Counted from the stretch's first letter, positions 46,139 through 55,875 are shown. The stretch is 64,000 bases of DNA from Pontibacter sp. FD36 (GCF_015686655.1 NZ_JADPMP010000001.1:62001-126000); one strand, 5' to 3'. Translations and numbers: made by a program. The notes: a model not told the origin generated them from the sequence alone.

Positions 46139-46557
46139 AGTGTGACTTAAACTTTTGCAAAGATAAAGCATATGTAACAGAGTTTGTTACATAAATAGCG
46201 GAATGTTTTATAAATTCTTTGCGAAACAACCCATCAGGCGTATGATGGTGCCAACGGATCACAATTTAAATAAGAACCAGTGTGAGGTTTCAAAAAACAG
46301 AAAAATGCTTAGCTTCTCCCTTTTGTTTAATACTGCTTGAAGATTATGTACTCTACTGTGTGTTGTATCTCTATGATACGTTGGTAGATGGAATCCTTCT
46401 GGCTTATTGTGGGAAAACTCATTCCGACTGAAACCAAACCTTTAACAACCATCCTGTAAAACTTGCAGCACTCAGCTTAAATTGCATAACAGCCTGGGAA
46501 GGACGAAGATACAATTTCCCGGAGTGCAGAATCTTTCTTGGAGGCATACAGTGCGGA
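46139..46557. other. Intergenic stretch before the ATPase relic
   Basis: About 420 bases with no supportable ORF. It contains the promoter region of the minus-strand efflux block (not pinpointed) and leads into a relic of a P-type ATPase gene. No repeat of note was seen. Confidence 0.4.
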
Positions 46558-46738
46558 TGATCAGGCAGAACCTGTTCCGGGCCTTCATCCACAATCTAAT
46601 AGGCATTTCCATCAGGGCTGGGGTACTCACCCGCTACAAGGCTTCCTGCTAAATCCGATGGTAGTAGGAGTAGCCATGATATTGAGGTCTGCGTCAGTGA
46701 TGACCAACAGTTTGCAGCTAAAGGCGCAGAAAATATAG
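46558..46738 (+). pseudogene. Relic of the C-terminus of a CopA-type copper ATPase
   Basis: In one frame, MIRQNLFRAFIHNLIGISI from 46558 matches the second-last membrane region of CopA-type ATPases (usually MIRQNLFWAFIYN). In another frame from about 46645, GFLLNPMVVGVAMILRSAS and VMTNSLQLKAQKI match the family's last helix. One frameshift joins them and the rest of the gene is missing. It probably marks a deleted copper ATPase, followed 117 bp on by an HMA relic, the usual CopA-CopZ neighbour. Confidence 0.75.
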
Positions 46739-46851
46739 AGGTGCAAGATAAATATGTTAAAAATAAGAAGGATTGTGTAACAGACCACCCTCAGGCAGGT
46801 GCTGTTTTTGTAGTGATAAAAATAAAGTAAGAAAGCTAGCTATACAAAAGG

Positions 46852-47035
46852 ATGAAGCAGCTACAGTTTAAATCCAATATCAATTGCGGAGGCTGTGTTT
46901 CAAAAATAACCCCTGTGCTCAAAGACAACGAGTGGAGCGTGGATAATAAAGTGTTAACCGTGAAAACGGATTCTCTCTGCCAGTCAAATCATTGTTACGG
47001 TAGAGGAGGCCGGTTTTAAGGCACAAGCTCTTTAG
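46852..47035 (+). pseudogene. Relic of a CopZ-like HMA copper chaperone
   Basis: Begins MKQLQFKSNINCGGCVSKI, the HMA metal site with CGGC, and continues to VDNKVLTVKT. It then needs a frameshift near 46970-46985 to recover IIVTVEEAGFKAQAL, the last helix and strand of the fold. In the ATG frame it stops at 47019 after 55 codons. Together with the ATPase relic just before it, it looks like a decayed copA-copZ pair. Confidence 0.75.
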
Positions 47036-47131
47036 TGTTGTAGTCCAGAAGTGGACCAAAGAAAAACAATGCCAGCGATCGTAAGTATTAGAGACAACTC
47101 TTGTAATGAACATGAGATTGTAAGTAACGCT

Positions 47132-47178
47132 AACATTCAAGAAGAAGCTACTTATGCAGTAGCTTCTTCTTGAATGTT
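47132..47178. repeat. Perfect 21-bp inverted repeat, 5-base loop
   Basis: Arms 47132-47152 (AACATTCAAGAAGAAGCTAC plus T) and 47158-47178 are exact reverse complements; one more pair extends the stem to 22 bp. No T run follows. It lies 97 bp after the HMA relic and is similar in design to the repeat at 36333-36376. The surrounding 47036-47376 has no gene. Confidence 0.85.
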
Positions 47179-47376
47179 ATAAAGACAACACTACGGTTTA
47201 AGTTTTAAAGCTCACCGGTAAAGACTACAACACAAACAGTAAACTACACCATGGTGGCTGCAGGTATATGCCTTATCTTTGTCCCAAGAATGGGCAATGC
47301 CAGGCTCAGCCTGGAGATTTATGACAGTTGTGAACGGTTGATTGGAGTCTATTGTCGAGTTCTTTCCCTATAAATT

Positions 47377-47763
47377 GTGAATAGCTTTTTAACCATATTG
47401 TTTAGTATCCTCTACGTCACGGCTTCCAGCGGGGCGGCCTTCCAATTGCAGTTCTGCAAGGGGCAAGTGGTAGATGTCAACGTATGGTCGGAGAAAGAAA
47501 GCTGTGCCACAGAGTGCCCTACTGGCAAGCCTGAGAAAGAATGCTGTAAGTATTCCCAGCAGCAGCTGAAGGCCGACAGCCAGCACGACGACTTAGTTAC
47601 AAGTATTTCAAAGCCTGTTTATCTGGCTGCTATTCTCTCGTATCCAACACAGGATGTTCCCTCTTCCGTATCATCGATAGTAGTAGAGTACCCCAAAAGC
47701 AACGGACCACCTCTGGCAGGTAAGGTTGCACTCTACATCAAAAACTGCGTTTTCAGAATTTAG
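47377..47763 (+). CDS. Small exported cysteine-rich protein (HYC_CC_PP-like)
   Basis: A 128-residue protein from a GTG at 47377 (VNSFLTILFSILYVTASSG leader). The mature part has FQLQFCKGQVVDV, CATECPTGKPEKECCKYS and PNG-like SNGPPLAGK near the end, so it follows the same H/Q-x-C ... CC ... PP plan as the protein at 45704-46138. It stands 208 bp before the TolC-RND operon, which fits the usual position of this family at the head of efflux loci. The start codon is not certain. Confidence 0.65.
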   Translation: MNSFLTILFSILYVTASSGAAFQLQFCKGQVVDVNVWSEKESCATECPTGKPEKECCKYSQQQLKADSQHDDLVTSISKPVYLAAILSYPTQDVPSSVSSIVVEYPKSNGPPLAGKVALYIKNCVFRI

Positions 47764-47971
47764 ATCATTCCCCTTCTTAAACCAAAGCCTCGATTCTGCA
47801 GGCTTAGCCATTACCGATACACTTTGAAAGCTACCATAGCTTAAAAACCTGTGCCCATACTTGCTCTAGTTTGTGCACTAGGACTATCGTTAATGGCCAT
47901 TAACCGGCTGCTCTTCTCATGCCCATGTGTGCCAGGGTGAAGCAGTAAATCCAACCTTATTTTTTTAACCA

Positions 47972-49366
47972 ATGCGAGTAGAACGTATGACGCTCTTACT
48001 CTGCCTCCTGCTGTCCGTTCCGGCGTTTTCCCAGACGCTGACGCTGCAGGATGCAGTCGATAGGGCATTGAATAACTATGGCTCGATAAAAGCCAAAGAA
48101 AAATACCAGCAAGCATCAGAGGCAACCGTCCAGGAGCGGAAAAAGGATTACCTGCCCGATGTCAGGCTCTCGGGCCAGCAAAGCTACGGAACAATAAATG
48201 GCCAGCATGGTCCCTTATATGGGTTTGGTGGACTAGGCGTTGCTTCCACCGCGCTGCCGCTCCCCGAGCAGGATTGGAACGCCGCCTTCGGCGCGCTATA
48301 CCTGGCAAACGTCAACTGGGATTTCTTCAGTTTCGGGCGGGTAAAAAGCTCAATCAAAGTAGCGCAGTCTGAAGCGGCTGTAAGCCAGCAGGCGTTGGAA
48401 CAGGAGCAGTTTGAGCATCAAGTGAAAGTAGCTGCTGCTTACCTCAACCTGCTCACGGCCCAAAGGATAGCCTATACCAAAGCGGAGAACCTCAAGCGGG
48501 CGCAGGTATTTAAATCCACTGCGGCTGTATTAGCCAGGAGCGGATTGATCGCAGGCGTCGATTCTTCCCTGGCCAACGCGGAAGTCTCCAATGCCCGGAT
48601 TGAGCAGCTGAAAGCACGGGATATGGAACTGGAAAAGTCCAAAACCCTGGCTGTGCTGATGGGCGTGCCTTATGCCGAGTTTACGCTGGATTCGACGTTC
48701 GTTACTAGCATTCCTGTCGCACTACTCACAGAACCTTCTCCAGTTGAGGAAACGCATCCGGCGCTACAGTTCCAGTTAAGCCGCATCGCCAGGAGCGATG
48801 CCGAAGCAAAGCTGTACCGCAAAATGGCCTACCCGACCTTTTCCTTGTTCGGTATTGTGCAGGGCAGAGGCACCGGGTTCCAATCCATTTATCCGCAAGA
48901 TCAGTCCGCCTTCTCAAGCAACTATTTCGACGGAGTTGGCATTGGTCGTGGCAATTACCTGGCCGGTGTCGGTTTGCACTGGAACCTGACCTCCATCTCC
49001 CGCCTCAACTCCAGAATCAAGTCACAGGAGCTGCGGTCCCAGGCCCTGAAGGACGAATATGAGGTGGCTTACCAGGAACTGGAGGCACAGGCCAGGCTGG
49101 CTGATGCCAAGATAGCCAATGCCCTGGAAAGTTACCGGGAGGCACCGGTGCAGGTAAAAGCCGCTTCTGACGCTTACCGACAGCACACTGCCCTCTATAA
49201 GAATGGCCTGACAACTATTGTAGACGTGACACAATCCCTCTACACGCTTAGCCGGGCAGAGGCAGAAAACGAGATTGCCTATGCCAATGTCTGGCAGTCT
49301 CTTTTGCTGAAAGCTGCCGCTACCGGTGATTTTAATCTTTTCATGGACGAAGTTAAAGCTGAATAA
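47972..49366 (+). CDS. TolC-family outer-membrane channel (second RND operon)
   Basis: A 464-residue protein with a signal peptide (LLCLLLSVPAFSQ) and the outer-membrane-factor fold: LTLQDAVDRALNNYGSIKAKE at the start, long helical hairpins in two repeats, and a QHTALYKNGLTTIVDVTQSLYTLSRAE hairpin near the end. It would form the exit channel of the pump encoded next, whose start lies 3 bp after this stop. It is a separate subgroup from the TolC protein at 41097-42356. Confidence 0.92.
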   Translation: MRVERMTLLLCLLLSVPAFSQTLTLQDAVDRALNNYGSIKAKEKYQQASEATVQERKKDYLPDVRLSGQQSYGTINGQHGPLYGFGGLGVASTALPLPEQDWNAAFGALYLANVNWDFFSFGRVKSSIKVAQSEAAVSQQALEQEQFEHQVKVAAAYLNLLTAQRIAYTKAENLKRAQVFKSTAAVLARSGLIAGVDSSLANAEVSNARIEQLKARDMELEKSKTLAVLMGVPYAEFTLDSTFVTSIPVALLTEPSPVEETHPALQFQLSRIARSDAEAKLYRKMAYPTFSLFGIVQGRGTGFQSIYPQDQSAFSSNYFDGVGIGRGNYLAGVGLHWNLTSISRLNSRIKSQELRSQALKDEYEVAYQELEAQARLADAKIANALESYREAPVQVKAASDAYRQHTALYKNGLTTIVDVTQSLYTLSRAEAENEIAYANVWQSLLLKAAATGDFNLFMDEVKAE

Positions 49367-49369
49367 GAA

Positions 49370-52300
49370 ATGAATTTAATACGAAGCGCCTTACGTAAAC
49401 CCATCTCCGTGCTGGTGATGGTGGTGGGCCTGCTTTTCTTCGGGGTACAGGCTACCCGCGATGTGAAAGTGGACCTGCTGCCGGAAATGAAGATGCCTGT
49501 GGTTTACATCGCCCATTCCTTTTATGGGTATACGCCCAAACAGATGGAGTCCTACTTCACAAAAATGTACGTGAACATGCTCCTGTTCACCAACGGCATC
49601 AAGGACATCCAATCAAAGAACTCGCAGGGCCTGACCCTGATGAAGGTTACCTTTCATGAGAATACGAACATGGCCTCTGCCGTTGCCGAGATAAATGCCC
49701 TCTCCAACAGGTCGCAGGTGTTCCTGCCGCCGGGTGCGCCGCCGCCCTTCATCATCCGTTTCGATGCCTCTTCGCAGCCGGTGGGGCAGCTGGTCTTCAC
49801 CAGTCCGGTCAAGAACAACAACCAGTTGCAGGATGTGGCCAACTTTGCGGCCCGGCCATTTCTAATTTCTATCCCGGGTATCCAAACGGCACCGCCATTC
49901 GGAGGAAGCCCGCGCACGATAGAGATCAACATCGACCCGGAGCTGATCCGCGCCCATAACCTGACGCCTGACCAGATTGTGGAGGCGATCAGCAACAACA
50001 ACATCACGGCTCCTTCAGGCAACGCCACCATCGGCGACATCAACTACCTGACCCCGACTAACAATGTCATCAAGACACTGGAGGAGTTTGGCGAGATCCC
50101 GTTGTTTAAGGGCAGCGTGGAGAACCTATACTTGCGGGATGTGGCTACCATCAAGGACGGCGCCGATATCACGACGAGCTACGCCCTTATCAATGGGGAG
50201 CGGTCCGTGTACATCAACATCGCCAAATCCGGGGATGCCTCCACCTGGGAGGTGGTGAAGAACCTAAAGCAAAAGCTTCCTGAGATTCAGAGGAACCTGC
50301 CCGAGGATGTAAAGATATCCTATGAGTTTGACCAGTCGGTTTATGTGATCAACGCCGTGAAGAGCCTGATAACGGAAGGGGTGCTGGGAGCCGTACTCAC
50401 GGGCCTGATGGTGCTGCTGTTCCTGGGAGACCGTCGGGCAGCCCTTATCGTAGTCCTGACCATTCCGATTTCCATTATCTCAGGGGTGCTGTTTCTGAAG
50501 CTCTTCGGGCAGACCATCAACATCATGTCGTTGAGCGGATTGGCGCTGGCTGTTGGTATTCTGGTGGACGAGAGTACGGTAACGATTGAAAACATTCACC
50601 GGCACCTGGCCATGCGCAAAACCAAGGCCCAGGCCATCTGGGAAGCCTGTAAGGAGATCGCTTTCCCGAAGCTGATGATTCTATTGGTTATATTGGCTGT
50701 GTTCGCGCCTGCGTTCATGATGGCCGGTATACCGGGTGCGCTGTTTAAGCCTTTGGCCCTGGCAATTGGTTTCTCCATGATCATCTCGTTCCTGCTCTCC
50801 CAGACCTTTGTGCCTGTCATGGCTAACTGGCTGATGAAAGGACATAACCATGATGCAGAAGCTAAAAAAGAAGGCAGGTTTGAGAGGTTCCGCGATGGCT
50901 TTACGAACTTCCTGAACCGAATCCTGCCGCACCGCAAACCTATCGTCGCAGCTTACCTGGTAATTGCCTCCGGCTTGGTCGTGCTGTTTTTCGCCAATAT
51001 AGGGAGCGATGTACTGCCAGCCGTTAATTCGAGCCAGTTCCAGATCCGGCTTCGCGCTCCGGATGGCACGCGCATTGACCGGACAGAAGACAGGGTAAAA
51101 ACAGTGTTAAGTGAGATTGAGGGAATCGTAGGAAAAGAGAAGGTTGCCATATCGTCCGTGTTCATCGGGCAGCACCCCTCTACCTTTGCCGTGAGCCCGA
51201 TTTACCTCTATAACTCCGGCCCGCACGAAGCCCTGATGCAAGTGGCGTTGAATGACTTTAATGGCAACATAGCAGATGTGAAGGATCAGATACGCGGCCG
51301 TATCAAGGAGGTGATGCCGGATGTAAGACTCTCCTTTGAACCCATTGAGCTGATTGACAAAGTGCTGAGCCAGGGATCGCCCACACCGATAGAGGTTCGC
51401 TTTTCGGGGATGAATAAGATGCAGAACGCCATGTATGCGAAGAAGCTGCTCGCTAAGCTCAACGAAATCGATTACCTGCGTGACCAGCAAATCGCACAGT
51501 CTCAAAAGTACCCGACGCTCAATATTGAGATTGACCGCCAGCGGGCAGCGCAGCTTGGCGTGGATGTGCGTGATATTTCCAGGTCGCTCATCGCCTCAAC
51601 GGCATCGTCGCGGTATACCAGCAAAAACATGTGGATCGATAACGGCATGATGGGTATCGCCTATGACGTGCAGGTACAGACGCCGCTCAACAAGATGAAC
51701 AGCAAGGAGGACCTGGAGAACATTCCGGTGCTGAAAAATTCCTCGCGACCTGTTCTGAGTGATGTGGCTACCATTACGCCTGACACAACCTATGGCGAAA
51801 GCGCCAACCTGGGCACGATGGGTTTTATTACGGTGACGGCCAACCTGCACAAAATGGACCTGGGCACGGCTACCAAAGACGTGCAGGCGGCCATCGCAGC
51901 GCTGGGAGAACTGCCGAGGGGTCTGACGGTAAGCCTGATCGGGACATCCAACGTCCTGACGGAAACGACCAACAGCCTGCAGAACGGCTTGCTCGTCGCG
52001 ATTGTGGTCGTGTTCCTGCTACTGGCGGCCAACTTCCAGTCCCTCAAAGTGCCTTTGGTTATCCTGACGAGTGTGCCTACCGTGCTATTCGGGGCGCTGG
52101 GGCTTCTGCTGCTGACAGGCTCTACGCTTAACCTGCAGTCCTACATGGGGATCATCATGTCCATTGGGGTTTCCCTGGCGAATGCCCTGCTGCTGGTGAG
52201 TAATGCGGAAGAGCTTCGCAAGTCTAACGGCGGAGATGCCCTGGCAGCAGCGAAAGAAGCCGCTTTCCTACGCTTAAGGCCCATCATCATGACCAGCCTG

Positions 52301-52528
52301 GCCATGGTGGCCGGTATGCTGCCGATAGCCATCGGGTATGGAGAAGGCGGTGACCTGATAGCTCCACTGGGCAGAGCAGTTATCGGAGGGCTTGTCGCTT
52401 CCACTTTTGCGGTGCTGATTTTCCTTCCATTGGTTTTTGCCTGGGTACAGGGGAACTCTTCAACAGATTCCGTGTCGCTGGATCCGGAGGATGAAGAGAG
52501 CAAGCAGTATGTGCTTCAAACGGTTTAG
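49370..52528 (+). CDS. RND efflux permease (AcrB/HAE1-like)
   Basis: A 1052-residue inner-membrane pump with the complete two-repeat RND plan: helix 1 (ISVLVMVVGLLFFGVQATRD), porter domains (PPGAPPPFIIRFD near residue 120), helices 2-6, and the second repeat from IVAAYLVIASGLVVLFFA. In helix 4 the relay motif reads GILVDESTVTIENIHRHL, with Asp-Glu where many pumps have Asp-Asp. It lacks the methionine cluster expected of CusA, so the substrate may not be copper. It is the middle gene of an operon with TolC and adaptor. Confidence 0.93.
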   Translation: MNLIRSALRKPISVLVMVVGLLFFGVQATRDVKVDLLPEMKMPVVYIAHSFYGYTPKQMESYFTKMYVNMLLFTNGIKDIQSKNSQGLTLMKVTFHENTNMASAVAEINALSNRSQVFLPPGAPPPFIIRFDASSQPVGQLVFTSPVKNNNQLQDVANFAARPFLISIPGIQTAPPFGGSPRTIEINIDPELIRAHNLTPDQIVEAISNNNITAPSGNATIGDINYLTPTNNVIKTLEEFGEIPLFKGSVENLYLRDVATIKDGADITTSYALINGERSVYINIAKSGDASTWEVVKNLKQKLPEIQRNLPEDVKISYEFDQSVYVINAVKSLITEGVLGAVLTGLMVLLFLGDRRAALIVVLTIPISIISGVLFLKLFGQTINIMSLSGLALAVGILVDESTVTIENIHRHLAMRKTKAQAIWEACKEIAFPKLMILLVILAVFAPAFMMAGIPGALFKPLALAIGFSMIISFLLSQTFVPVMANWLMKGHNHDAEAKKEGRFERFRDGFTNFLNRILPHRKPIVAAYLVIASGLVVLFFANIGSDVLPAVNSSQFQIRLRAPDGTRIDRTEDRVKTVLSEIEGIVGKEKVAISSVFIGQHPSTFAVSPIYLYNSGPHEALMQVALNDFNGNIADVKDQIRGRIKEVMPDVRLSFEPIELIDKVLSQGSPTPIEVRFSGMNKMQNAMYAKKLLAKLNEIDYLRDQQIAQSQKYPTLNIEIDRQRAAQLGVDVRDISRSLIASTASSRYTSKNMWIDNGMMGIAYDVQVQTPLNKMNSKEDLENIPVLKNSSRPVLSDVATITPDTTYGESANLGTMGFITVTANLHKMDLGTATKDVQAAIAALGELPRGLTVSLIGTSNVLTETTNSLQNGLLVAIVVVFLLLAANFQSLKVPLVILTSVPTVLFGALGLLLLTGSTLNLQSYMGIIMSIGVSLANALLLVSNAEELRKSNGGDALAAAKEAAFLRLRPIIMTSLAMVAGMLPIAIGYGEGGDLIAPLGRAVIGGLVASTFAVLIFLPLVFAWVQGNSSTDSVSLDPEDEESKQYVLQTV

Positions 52529-52553
52529 TTTCTAACTCACAGATTTTAAGAAA

Positions 52554-53660
52554 ATGAAAAATATTCGGTTTATTTCATCCCTTGCGTTCTACAGCACTTC
52601 CTTGGTGCTGTTGATCAGCAGCTGTACGCCCACAGAGGTAGCAGAGAAAAAGTCAGAGGAGCCCATGATGGCTCCCAAGATGGAAACCTTCGCGGTGACA
52701 AAAGATAAATTGACAACTACCCTGTCGGTGCCGGGAGAACTTGTTGCCAACCAGGAGGTAGATATCTATGCGAAGGTGAACAGTTTTGTAAAAGTTTTGA
52801 AGGTAGACATAGGCTCTGAAGTGAAAGCGGGAGAAGTACTGATGATACTGGAAGCACCCGAGATCAGCTCCCAGCTAGCCGCTGCCAGATCCAAAATAAA
52901 ATCTTTAGAGGCCAACTATATTGCCACCAGGGCAAGCTATGACCGGATAGTGGAGGCAAGTAAAACAGAAGGCGCCGTTGCCCAGGACGCACTCGACCAG
53001 ATCACGGCCCGGAAAAATTCGGACCTGGCACAGCTGGAAGCTGCCAAAGCTTCGCTGGAGGAGGTGAAGGTGATGGCGGGATATTTGGAACTGCGTGCGC
53101 CGTTCAGTGGCGTCATCACTGCCCGCCATGTGGATGTGGGCGCTTATGTGGGGCCATCCGGCAAGGGGTCAGCACTGCCCTTGGTTACGCTGCAGGAGCA
53201 AAAAAAACTACGCCTGATCGTATCAGTTCCCGAAGCCCATCTGCCATACCTAAATACTACAAATCCGGTAAGCTTTACTGTTAGGTCGCAACCACAAGCC
53301 TCCTATAGCGGCGTAATCAAACGGCAGGCGGGAGCCCTAGATGCCAAGCTGCGCTCAGAGCGTATAGAGTTGGATATCCCAAACCCTGACAGAACGCTGT
53401 TGCCGAGAATGGTAGCCGATGTAAAGATTCTACTTTCACTCAAGGATAGCACATTTGTTGTTCCTGAAATGGCACTCGTTGACTCTGATGAAGGCATTTA
53501 CGTGCTGAAGGTGGTGTCAAACAAAGTGACAAGATTGCCTGTGCGAAGAGGCCGGAAATTCGATGGGAAAGTTGAAGTATTCGGCGAATTGAAAACTGGA
53601 GACAGTCTGATCAGCAAAGCAACCCCGCAAATAGAGGAAGGTGCTGTTGTGATGAATTGA
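52554..53660 (+). CDS. RND efflux adaptor (HlyD-type membrane-fusion protein)
   Basis: A 368-residue predicted lipoprotein (LLISSC lipobox). The N-terminal lipoyl half begins with ELVANQEVDIYAKV, followed by a helical hairpin (RSKIKSLEANYIATRASYDRIVEASK), the second lipoyl half (LELRAPFSGVITARHVDVGAYV), a beta-barrel and a membrane-proximal domain (VPEMALVDSDEGIYVL). No heavy-metal-binding domain is present, unlike the two CusB-type adaptors. It starts 25 bp after the permease stop and completes a TolC-permease-adaptor operon. Confidence 0.93.
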   Translation: MKNIRFISSLAFYSTSLVLLISSCTPTEVAEKKSEEPMMAPKMETFAVTKDKLTTTLSVPGELVANQEVDIYAKVNSFVKVLKVDIGSEVKAGEVLMILEAPEISSQLAAARSKIKSLEANYIATRASYDRIVEASKTEGAVAQDALDQITARKNSDLAQLEAAKASLEEVKVMAGYLELRAPFSGVITARHVDVGAYVGPSGKGSALPLVTLQEQKKLRLIVSVPEAHLPYLNTTNPVSFTVRSQPQASYSGVIKRQAGALDAKLRSERIELDIPNPDRTLLPRMVADVKILLSLKDSTFVVPEMALVDSDEGIYVLKVVSNKVTRLPVRRGRKFDGKVEVFGELKTGDSLISKATPQIEEGAVVMN

Positions 53661-54113
53661 GAAGTCAAGGTATAGCGTCTGACTATCTTGTTTTTGCTGT
53701 GCCCTGGCGCTTCAAAAAATTGGTTAATGTTTAGTTTGTGTTGATATGGGGCTCCTTTTGGGAGCCCTATATTTTTGATCCTCGAGTACGGACAATTTCT
53801 TAAAGCTCTTGTGTAACCTATTAAGGTACTCAATCAAGCCAGAGGATGGTAATGGTAGTTGTTACTGATTCCGGGTTTGCATGACACTGGTTTTATCCTA
53901 TCCTCGTTTTCTCATTCAAAGAAGATTATCAGGCTATAGTGTCAAGTGGGCAATGCCTGTGATTTTTTCCTTTGTCAGGTGTTACCATCTCTCGGATGGT
54001 AGAATTTGTGGTCGAAGAGCACAGAAGTCCAGTCAATTGGACTTTTTGTGCCGTAAGGTAGGTAGAACGTGTTCGTATCTTTGTAGAGCGATATAATTAA
54101 TGAAACAGCGATC
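53661..54113. other. Intergenic stretch with terminator
   Basis: About 450 bases. It holds the terminator at 53749-53776 and a small dyad near 53983-54003. The 71-codon ORF at 53881-54096 looks non-coding and is not called. Confidence 0.4.
53749..53776 (+). terminator. Rho-independent terminator
   Basis: Stem GGGCTCC / GGAGCCC with loop TTTTG, then TATATTTTT; it ends the RND operon. Confidence 0.85.
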
Positions 54114-54515
54114 ATGGGTCAGCGAAATTCCCTCCTGTATAGCATTTTAACTGTGAAATGCCCCAGGTGCCGGGAAGACAGTGTGTTTCCGAAGGGAACC
54201 TTGTACACTACTAAGTTTGCAGAGATGCACAAAACATGCCCTTGTTGCGGACAGGTTTTTGAACCGGAAGTAGGCTATTACTACGGGACGATGTATGTAA
54301 GCTTTGCCTTCAACGTAGCAATATTTTTAGTATCCTTGTTTTTGCTCTATCAGTTTGTAGAAGAGGTGACCATGGCGATGATGATCGGGATTGTGCTGGT
54401 GACGGTGGTGGCATTACTGCCAGTTATTTTCCGTCTGTCCCGGGTGGTGTGGATCAATATATTTATCAGGTATGAGGGCCCTTGCAGCGAGATCTCTAGG
54501 AAGACATACTCATAG
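54114..54515 (+). CDS. DUF983 family membrane protein
   Basis: A 133-residue protein with two zinc-ribbon-like cysteine pairs (KCPRCREDSVF near residue 15 and TCPCCGQVFEPEVGYYYG near 42), then two or three membrane helices. This is the usual DUF983 layout, often found near cytochrome oxidase and copper genes. Function is not established. It is flanked by a terminator upstream and a 14-bp hairpin downstream, so it is probably monocistronic. Confidence 0.88.
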   Translation: MGQRNSLLYSILTVKCPRCREDSVFPKGTLYTTKFAEMHKTCPCCGQVFEPEVGYYYGTMYVSFAFNVAIFLVSLFLLYQFVEEVTMAMMIGIVLVTVVALLPVIFRLSRVVWINIFIRYEGPCSEISRKTYS

Positions 54516-54552
54516 GATTTGCTTATTCAAATATTCACGATTTTAAACTATA

Positions 54553-54587
54553 ATGGACCTTGTTCATAGTGAGTGAACAAGGTCCAT
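54553..54587. repeat. Perfect 14-bp inverted repeat, 7-base loop
   Basis: ATGGACCTTGTTCA and its exact reverse complement around TAGTGAG, with no T run after. It is a probable terminator of the DUF983 gene, of the same T-less kind seen elsewhere in the island. Confidence 0.75.
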
Positions 54588-54703
54588 AACAGGGGGTGTA
54601 GTCTCTTCCCACGGTAACACCCAACACGAATTACATGATCAAGTTATGCATGGAAACTCTGTCCACCTAACCCTCTGTGATATACTTACTACGCGTCTTT
54701 CTT

Positions 54704-55579
54704 ATGTCTACATCCATACCGGTATATGATATTTGCTCACTCTCTTCGAATAAACCAGAGCAGCATGATATTTTGGTAAGCAGGCTAAGCCATTACCTTG
54801 TAACCCATCCAAATTTAAAATTTCCTCATCGCCATTCCTTCTATCACCTGGTGCTCTTTACCAAGGGAGAGGGAACCTACGAGATAGACTTTGTAAAATG
54901 CACAGTTTCGCCCTCGCAAATGTATTTTATGGTGCCGGGGCAGGTGCATTCCTGGGACCTTACGGGAGATACTGATGGCTATATCATAAACTTCTCCAGT
55001 AGTTTTTTCCACTCTTTTTTACTCTCGCCGGAGTACCTCAAACAGTTTTCTTTCCTATCAGGTATAGTGGATGGGTCCATTATTACTCTGCCTGAAAATC
55101 TCCGGCAGGAAATCACCGCTGTGTTTGAGTCAATTATAGAGGAAGCACAGCTAAAGCACCGTGTCAACAGGGACATGATACGGGTTCTGCTGCTGCAGAT
55201 TTTCCTTACTATAAACAAGCATCTGGGCAGTAGGCCAGAACAGAAGGTGACCGGCTCCAAAGTAATCCTTATTCGGAATTTTCAGAACCTGGTGGAGCAA
55301 CATTTTCACCGCCTCAGGCTTCCCAGAGACTATGCGACTTTGCTTTACATTACTCCTAACCACTTGAACGCCTTAAGTAAAGACATTCTGGGTAAACCCG
55401 CAGGTGAAGTGATAAGGGAGAGGGTGCTGCTGGAGGCAAAGCGGCGGCTGATCGATTTTGATCTTACCATCTCTGAGGTAGCCTTCCAACTCGGGTTTAA
55501 TGACAATTCATACTTTACGAAGTTCTTTAAAAAGTATGGAGGGATTACGCCTGAGGAGTTCAGGGAAAAGCACAGCTAA
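54704..55579 (+). CDS. AraC family transcriptional regulator
   Basis: A 291-residue protein from MSTSIPVYDICS at 54704; an upstream GTG is less likely. The N-terminal domain is a cupin-like sensor (PHRHSFYHLVLFTKGEG, MYFMVPGQVHSWDL). The C-terminal domain has two helix-turn-helix units, ending in ISEVAFQLGFNDNSYFTKFF and GITPEEFRE. The ligand is unknown. Its place just after the second RND operon makes it a candidate controller of that operon, but no operator was identified. Confidence 0.9.
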   Translation: MSTSIPVYDICSLSSNKPEQHDILVSRLSHYLVTHPNLKFPHRHSFYHLVLFTKGEGTYEIDFVKCTVSPSQMYFMVPGQVHSWDLTGDTDGYIINFSSSFFHSFLLSPEYLKQFSFLSGIVDGSIITLPENLRQEITAVFESIIEEAQLKHRVNRDMIRVLLLQIFLTINKHLGSRPEQKVTGSKVILIRNFQNLVEQHFHRLRLPRDYATLLYITPNHLNALSKDILGKPAGEVIRERVLLEAKRRLIDFDLTISEVAFQLGFNDNSYFTKFFKKYGGITPEEFREKHS

Positions 55580-55731
55580 ACAGCACTTGAGCGAGATTTA
55601 TTACTTGTGGTCTTTTACTAAAAAGTTTCCCTCAGCAACTTTAAAGGCTTTATGTAGACCAGGTAACCAGCATTTTTTGTAAGGAAGACTGACAATCCTG
55701 TGAAATCACACAGGACGTACCCATTTTTTCA

Positions 55732-55875
55732 TTTGATTTGGTCGGCAATGGTAATATAGCCTGCGTACTGGGCGTCAACGGCTGTCAGCACGATCGTTTC
55801 CACGATACCCTCCAGGCTTTGGTCATAGGCGATGTTGAACTTCCGGAGCAGCTTGCTGTTGCCTGCCTGCCAAAA
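55732..55875 (-). pseudogene. Relic of a P1B-type (Zn/Cd/Cu-like) ATPase
   Basis: On the minus strand a short open piece reads AGNSKLLRKFNIAYDQSL, then IVETIVLTAVDAQYAGYITI and ADQIK, closed by TGA. This matches the nucleotide-binding region of heavy-metal P-type ATPases, where the family continues as DEIKEDA. Just upstream the reading frame is disturbed by a GGCA repeat (GCAGGCAGGCAAC). The rest of the ATPase is missing. It appears to be a ~48-codon internal fragment left after deletion. Confidence 0.75.

Noticed and set aside
53881..54096. 71-codon + strand frame before the DUF983 gene
   Set aside because: No recognisable motif, unusual composition and no conserved context.
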